A stretch of DNA of 64,000 nucleotides from Fasciola hepatica (taxonomy: Eukaryota; Platyhelminthes; Trematoda; Plagiorchiida; Fasciolidae), in the NCBI GenBank assembly GCA_948099385.1, contig CANUEZ040000193.1, positions 7,762,501 to 7,826,500 on the forward strand. Direction: 5' to 3'. Below the pieces are notes generated by a model. It saw only the letters and a list, made by a program, of their open reading frames with translations. It did no database searches and had not been told where the DNA came from. Shown piece after piece: positions 58,297 to 64,000 of this stretch (position 1 is the stretch's first letter; each line of letters begins with the position of its first letter). A program made the position numbers and the translations under genes.

Positions 58297-61200
58297 TGTT
58301 ATAACCCTCTCAATTTCTTGTGTCATCGTCGGCAATATACGGAATCACAACTTTTGTGAAATTTTGCTGCCTATCTCACTCACAAAGCAACTGCTTATCA
58401 CCAGTCAAATAGAGCACTAATTATTGGAAAACAGGACTGATTACCGCGTGTTATCTGCATTTGATTGAACTGTCAACGTCTATCGGACAATACACACGTG
58501 GACAACCCATTGATCAATGAAGCGAAGAACTGCTGCAGATTTGCGTGAGACAAAGAGGTCAGCTTATTGAATAATGAAGACAGATTTGTGGATGAATATT
58601 GGCTGTAACTTTGTCACAAATTAGTATGCTGCGATAATTGACCGAGTTCTGGTTGGATTGGATGTCGAGAGCTGTGGTTTCCATGCCTATTTGGAATGAA
58701 GATGCTGCTCGCTCGTTTGGATCGGTGGACAGATTACTTCATTAACTGAGTCGTGTCTGATCAATTCACCATTTGGCAAACCTTCCCATGACCGACTATT
58801 CCAATAGTCAGTTAAATGTTGCCCCATTTATTTGACGTCAGCTTCGATTTCGCTGACCCCATTTCTTTCATTCTGTGGTTGCATATTTGATTTGTTTACC
58901 CAACCCTCAGTTGGTATTACGGAATTTCCGTTTCGCGGGACACCATTTGGTTTCAGAATTTGATCGACCATACAAAGTTTGGTTTGGTAATAATTTAACT
59001 ATTGCGTGCAAAAATGACCTCAGAGGTCAAACCTGGACTGTATTTGCATGTGCAAAGTAAAGGTCTTTGATCGTTCAAGGGATTCATAGTGGCCTCGATA
59101 GAGTTGAGGAAATGACCGTTATCTGGCCACCATATTTACCAGAACTGACTTTTCTGTTTCTGTCGACCTCTTTATCACATCCGACTGTACTAAGTCACGG
59201 TTCGCTTTCTGATTCGTCGTTGCGATAGTTTGCATTCCTTGTGTTTCTCGTATCCGTACCGTTTCGGTTCCACGTTGAACAGAATAAATTGTCACTTGTT
59301 TCACCTGGAATGCATCTTCTCTATTCGTTCAACAGAGAAGATTACGTTGGAATTTCGATGTGAGACCGGAATAAAGACACGTTCATAAGCCTTGCTCAAA
59401 CGTCTCCCGAGAGATGATGTTTAGGTTTTTAAGTCATTTAGTGGTATAATACGTGGCGTAGTCAGTGATTATGCTCCCATATTGCATCTGCCGCTCAATC
59501 TGCTAATCCTAATACGACAACGAAACAATAAGTTGAAAGTTATACACGACAGACAGAAAATGAACGCAACCAGTGGTACCAGGTTTGTGGCTGGTGAACG
59601 AGATGAACATCCAAGTGATCGATCACGATCTGCATTGTGCAGGTACAGAAAACTGCTGTTCGTTTCAATAAAATTCGTTTGAGAAGTGGGTGTCTTTTTG
59701 TGGTTATTTCACACGAGAATTAGTCAAATTAATTCCTACGGAATTCATGCATAGAAAATGAAGTGAGTAGATTTTGTTGGAGTATTGATAAGCCAGTATA
59801 TATTTGGTCGAGAGCAAGCAGGCGATGTGAATTTACATTTGTCATGATGGATTGGTACGAAATTCGGTTCCATTTGTAATCACTATCAAAACGCAGTTTC
59901 GCTCGTTTGGCAGGATCACATGGAACCAACCCATTCGTGCAATCGTGTACCGAATTTCTTTTCACACAGTCACACAGTTTGAAATAGAACAGAATGGAAC
60001 AGAGGCATCAAATTACAAATGGGAACATCCTAGCCATGAGTCACAGCTGTCACCCACTCAGCTCGTTTCTTCAAGTACGTCGATGAAAATAATTCACAAG
60101 AACAAAAATTTGCCAGTAGTCTAGTCTAGTGGTAGAAACTCACAAATGTGTAGATTGCATTCATTCCACTGTGAAATCACGTTTTCTAGAATACAGCACC
60201 GTTGTTGAATCTACTCGTCCTACACGAATAAACTATGTGAATTATCACGGTTTTAGAGAACTTGCATTGATCATTACATACAGGCATTGCTGTCTGGAAA
60301 GTTCACCGATTGCCTTTTCAAATTTCTGAAGTCCCAGAGTTCGTTGCTTCGCAATCTGTTATTTCTTCATTCATTATATTCACGGTATTCCCCGGTCACA
60401 CCTCATACACTGAATCAACACTTTCAAATGTGGCTTGAGAAAGAAACTCAAAATTATTGTATCATCGATGGATCAAAATCACTGACTGCCACAAATTTTC
60501 GGGAGACAAAGCATTATGTCACTGCCAGTCAGACAGTCGTAGTGATTTCCCTACTGGATAAACTACACAAACATTTCTTCAATGAGCGACGCGACACCAT
60601 CATTTGATCCAACGAGGTGTCTAAACCAATAGATTCGGTTCAATCAACATGATTACTCATTCCGCTGTAGCAACAAATCTCGCATGAACCAGTTTACGTA
60701 TGCTCAATCAGCGCATGTGGAGATCAGCTTTTTGACTGATGTGGTTATATTCACCGATATTCGAAATTGTCTATCAGTTTGACGCAAGCATTGAAATTGA
60801 TGGGTGATAGTGGTAAAGATGATGTGATTGTGGTGATGTTTCATGCAACAGACGCGCCCAGAAAGCTGTCCAACCGAAGAAGACAGCCAAGTAACAAAAC
60901 GATCCTACTACGTTTATGAAATGCAAATAATGATCGTCAAACGTTTTTCGCAATTTATAGTTTGATAAGGTGAACTTTTAGTGAGAGATATGCAGATGTT
61001 CAATATTTTCTTGGTATGACATGTTAGAACGTTGTACATATGTGAAATTGAAGTTTTGGTTACCAGTGTCGTACTGACATGTTTGTTTTGGTTCATGGTT
61101 ATATTTGAACAATATTTTCCTGCAACTGATGAATATTCATCTGATTTGGTAAATACGGTTGAGTGATGAAACTCGATTAGGACATCAGCACACTCGGCAT

Positions 61201-63298
61201 CGAAACAACTAGTTGTCAGTGTTTCACATGTGATAACATATTAAACGTTTTTTTACAGATTTTGCACACTGGATGATAGAAAAGCAGAAAAATAGTCAGT
61301 GATCTTGATCACAGCAAGTGACAAATTCGTGTCCATACAGTAGCGGTGTTATCAGTGTTACGACAGTTATTGTGTTGACAACTATGAGTAACATGGTGTT
61401 AGTGATTACGTCACATTATTTTGTGTGTTGCTTCTGAGCACATAATGTGGTGTTGTTTCGTGCGGATCGAGACTCAATCGGCGGTTTCCGAGATCAAGCG
61501 TTTGGCATTGCATGTTGCTATTACTTTGACAGTTTATATGGGAAGAGAGGCTCCATTATTATTGATCGAATGATCCGATTCCATGGAAGAGATGGTAATT
61601 GTCGCTTGCCGCTCTTCACTTGTATTTTGTTTAACCGACTTGGGTGATAAGCCTTCATGTGTCAAGACGGTCTTCCTGTTGTTCGACATTCGTCACCTGC
61701 CCCTACACTGAGAGCTGGAAATTCACGAATATTCTGCGTTTCATTCGTTAATGCGAAATAGACGAGGGATGAACAAAACATGGATTCCGGCAGCATAATT
61801 CATCGTTCCGACTTCGGATATGGCTAACACGCGATTGAGATCGATCGTTTACCACATCTGCTTTACTGCCACCTCTAAATTGAACTCATGGGTAGACATA
61901 TTGCTTTTTGACTGCTTGATGACAAGGTGTGCTAACGTAATTCTTCGTATCATTATTGATGAAGCACCCGGAGTGTATATTCGGAATGAGAAATGATTTC
62001 ACCCTTCTACGTTTTCTTTATAGGACATATCTTAATAACATTAGTGGTCAATCACTATAGAAGTTGCCTATTCTGTCTCAATAATACGAATCTGTGGTAG
62101 CGTGTGCATGGACTTGATAAAATTTCCTTATGAATAAGTGATCGTCCTAGTGCGCCATCGGATTGATGTGATTGTAATGCGTCTGAGAAAAGCAAACAAT
62201 ATGTGGATTCTATTTCCAACGTGATTTTGTAACTTTACAGGCCTAATTGAATTCACGTATTATGTTGAATGAATACATCCAGTTACCAAATCCTAAATCA
62301 TCTTTATGCTCAACCTTAAATGTATTGGGAAGAGATAGGTTTGAGTCCAGTTCTGGACATGAGCACCTTGTTACGTCATGTGATAGAAACGTGATTAAAT
62401 GAAAGTATCCAATCTAGCCCATTAGAGCTCATAATACTTAGGCTGCATGTTTTCATTAAACACATAAATGCGTCAAACAATAGGGCCTAATCAAGCAATG
62501 TATCTTTTCTACCAGTGAATGTCTTTCGGAAAAACTATCAAATATATAATGACATAAGATAGAAGAATGGGAAAACAGTAGAATTTTAGGGGATACACCA
62601 AAGAACCGTTCTGCTTATGTATAAGCAACATCCAGTTTCCGTTTCACGGAGCCTGATTACATTATATAAAAGAAGTTTAAATTCTATTCTTCTTGGGACC
62701 TAAATTAAAAGATATTTTTATTGCCTAATTAGAGAACGGTATTATCTCTGAATAACTCAAGCAGCTGCAAATGTAAGGACGTATTGTGTGCTAGGCTCAT
62801 CATCAACATGAGCAACATCAACGTAAGGAATTTGTTCGGGTCAACTTTGTGACCTGATTCAATTGGGCACTTCGCAATTGAAAGAGACCGAGGCTCTGAA
62901 GTTATTCTCTTTGGCCGCATTGCGCGGTGTCATCGATTTTGCCAACCATTTGGGTATGTTCTCCGACGCTGGTTGAGCCAAGCAACTATCCGTTCTGCAT
63001 GTGGATGCGTCACCGTAGCTGTGAGCTTACTGGTAGAAAACATGTGAGACATCGGGATCGGCAAGACAGTCTGAATGACTTTTGAATCCTGACCCGTTGG
63101 TAATCAGTAACTGAAGTAGTTGCACCACAGTCTGAGTGTCATATGGCTGACTTAATGATACATATGTTTCAATGAAGAGGTGGTCACCTCCGAATACTAG
63201 AACGGTAGATATTTGCCTCTTGTTGATTGTATTTGATGTGTATGGTCAATTAAAACCTACAACGCTTTCTGCCTAATTGCATGTGTTCGTTAGTCTTC
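58297..63298. other. IR2 right-arm sequence without recognised gene
   Basis: Follows the Cys/His frame of B2 without a break and pairs with the left arm. Apart from the Penelope remnant further right, no protein motif was recognised. The frame 59,729-59,965 (minus) is the partner of 39,385-39,606, extended by five codons through a base change. Confidence 0.45.
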
Positions 63299-64000
63299 TC
63301 GGCTATGCAAGGAACACGCGGCCGTCACTTTGATGCTTTGCATGAAAATGACGCGAAAATTCGATAATCGCTTCCCGCCACTCATGAGATGGAGAACACG
63401 GTTATTGGGAATCAAATAATGAGCGTGCATTGCGAGATCGTGATTGAAGCGTATACGTGCAACGGTCAAATGACTACCGTGCTTGATAGCGAGTCAGTTT
63501 TGTGATATGCCGATTTTGCAAGCATAATATTGCTTCAAGGAAACTCATGACTTTTGAACTTGTGGTGATCCTGTCGAATGAGGCGCCTGTTTCTCAATTT
63601 GTTTGAGTTGTTTAATATGTTTTCGGATAAGATTCCATGTAAATTCAGAATCTGAAGATGTCTTGATATCATTCGTTTCTCTGTCAGGATGTTGTTATCC
63701 AATGTAGTGTCCCGTTTGAAAGATTTTATTTCTGAAGGTTTGTCTTCCATCCGTCATGTGTGCATATCTTCTTCATGACTGCACTGCCTGATTCCTTATC
63801 TGGTTGGGGGGACACCATTTGTTCTATTCTACCAAATCCCTCTATTACTCACAAAGAAGAACTGGTCAATAGCCTACCCCCTCTAGATGTTATAATATTC
63901 AGATATTCGGTAAAATGTTGCCACGCACTATATGTTTCAAAGTAATTCAGGAAGGTCGCTATTTGCAATTCTTCAATTTCGAATCCTCCTCAACAGAGCG
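58411..64000 (+). repeat. IR2 right arm, runs off window
   Basis: Partner of 34,391-40,941. It is continuous on its left with block B2. The last bases (63,981-64,000) still match the left arm, so the arm extends beyond the window. It lacks the 949-bp insert. Short frames inside (for example 60,287-60,607) have no recognised product. Confidence 0.9.
63299..63819 (-). pseudogene. Penelope-like element RT finger-region remnant (right)
   Basis: IR2 partner of 34,600-35,120. The frame 63,535-63,750 (minus) reads SFKRDTTLDNNILTEKRM and continues like the left copy, with Leu/Ile, His/Asn and Gln/Lys exchanges. The upstream block and the following block are again in other frames. Inactive. Confidence 0.65.

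Noticed and set aside
1..64000. CRISPR arrays, bacterial operons, rRNA genes, phage or plasmid functions
   Set aside because: No regular spacer-repeat arrays, no ribosome-binding-site/operon pattern and no rRNA-like conserved stretches were seen. The content is eukaryotic repeat DNA.

Overview
The window reads as repeat-dominated nuclear DNA of a metazoan, most likely a trematode flatworm. Several signs point that way. Decayed pieces of Gypsy (CsRn1-like), BEL/Pao, CR1/RTE-like LINE and GIY-YIG Penelope elements lie together. There is no bacterial gene organisation. The one plausible spliced gene has a 32-nt intron, the micro-intron size known from flukes. The organism assignment is inference from families recognised by eye.

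Layout. (1) IR1: a very large, nearly identical inverted repeat. The left arm is 1-13,316 and the right arm 21,481-31,091 (reverse orientation), with an 8.2-kb spacer. The arms carry a LINE endonuclease fossil, a tRNA-like SINE, a Gypsy gag-to-RT open frame and a second Gypsy gag/protease unit (A). The left arm has exactly one extra 3,707-bp segment, bounded by direct copies of unit A and holding an integrase fragment and a second LINE fragment. Both inner ends sit in AT microsatellites. (2) IR1 spacer, 13,317-21,480: a BEL/Pao integrase fossil on the minus strand, then block B1 (about 15,465-19,400) with two exon-like conserved segments. (3) 31,092-34,390: junction DNA with a BEL/Pao reverse transcriptase remnant and an inverted scrap of a Penelope-related sequence. 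(4) IR2: a second, older inverted repeat. The left arm is about 34,391-40,941 and the right arm about 58,411 to the window end, where it runs off. Both arms carry Penelope RT finger fossils. The left arm alone holds a 949-bp insert with an intact two-exon ORF. (5) IR2 spacer, 40,942-58,410: about 13 kb without recognisable genes (including a purine-rich tract), then a Penelope RT plus GIY-YIG fossil on the minus strand, then block B2, a direct copy of B1.

How it fits together. No functional pathway or operon is present. The window is a mosaic in which older transposon debris was copied as whole blocks: IR1 recently, B1/B2/IR2 earlier. Almost every recognisable protein remnant is broken by stops or frameshifts. 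Exceptions worth attention are the 329-codon Gypsy frame kept open in both IR1 arms, the spliced ORF at 38,223-38,626, and a Cys/His-rich exon-like segment in B1 and B2 whose differences include many silent third-position changes. All identities are by-eye estimates from reading the sequence; no alignment or database search was run.
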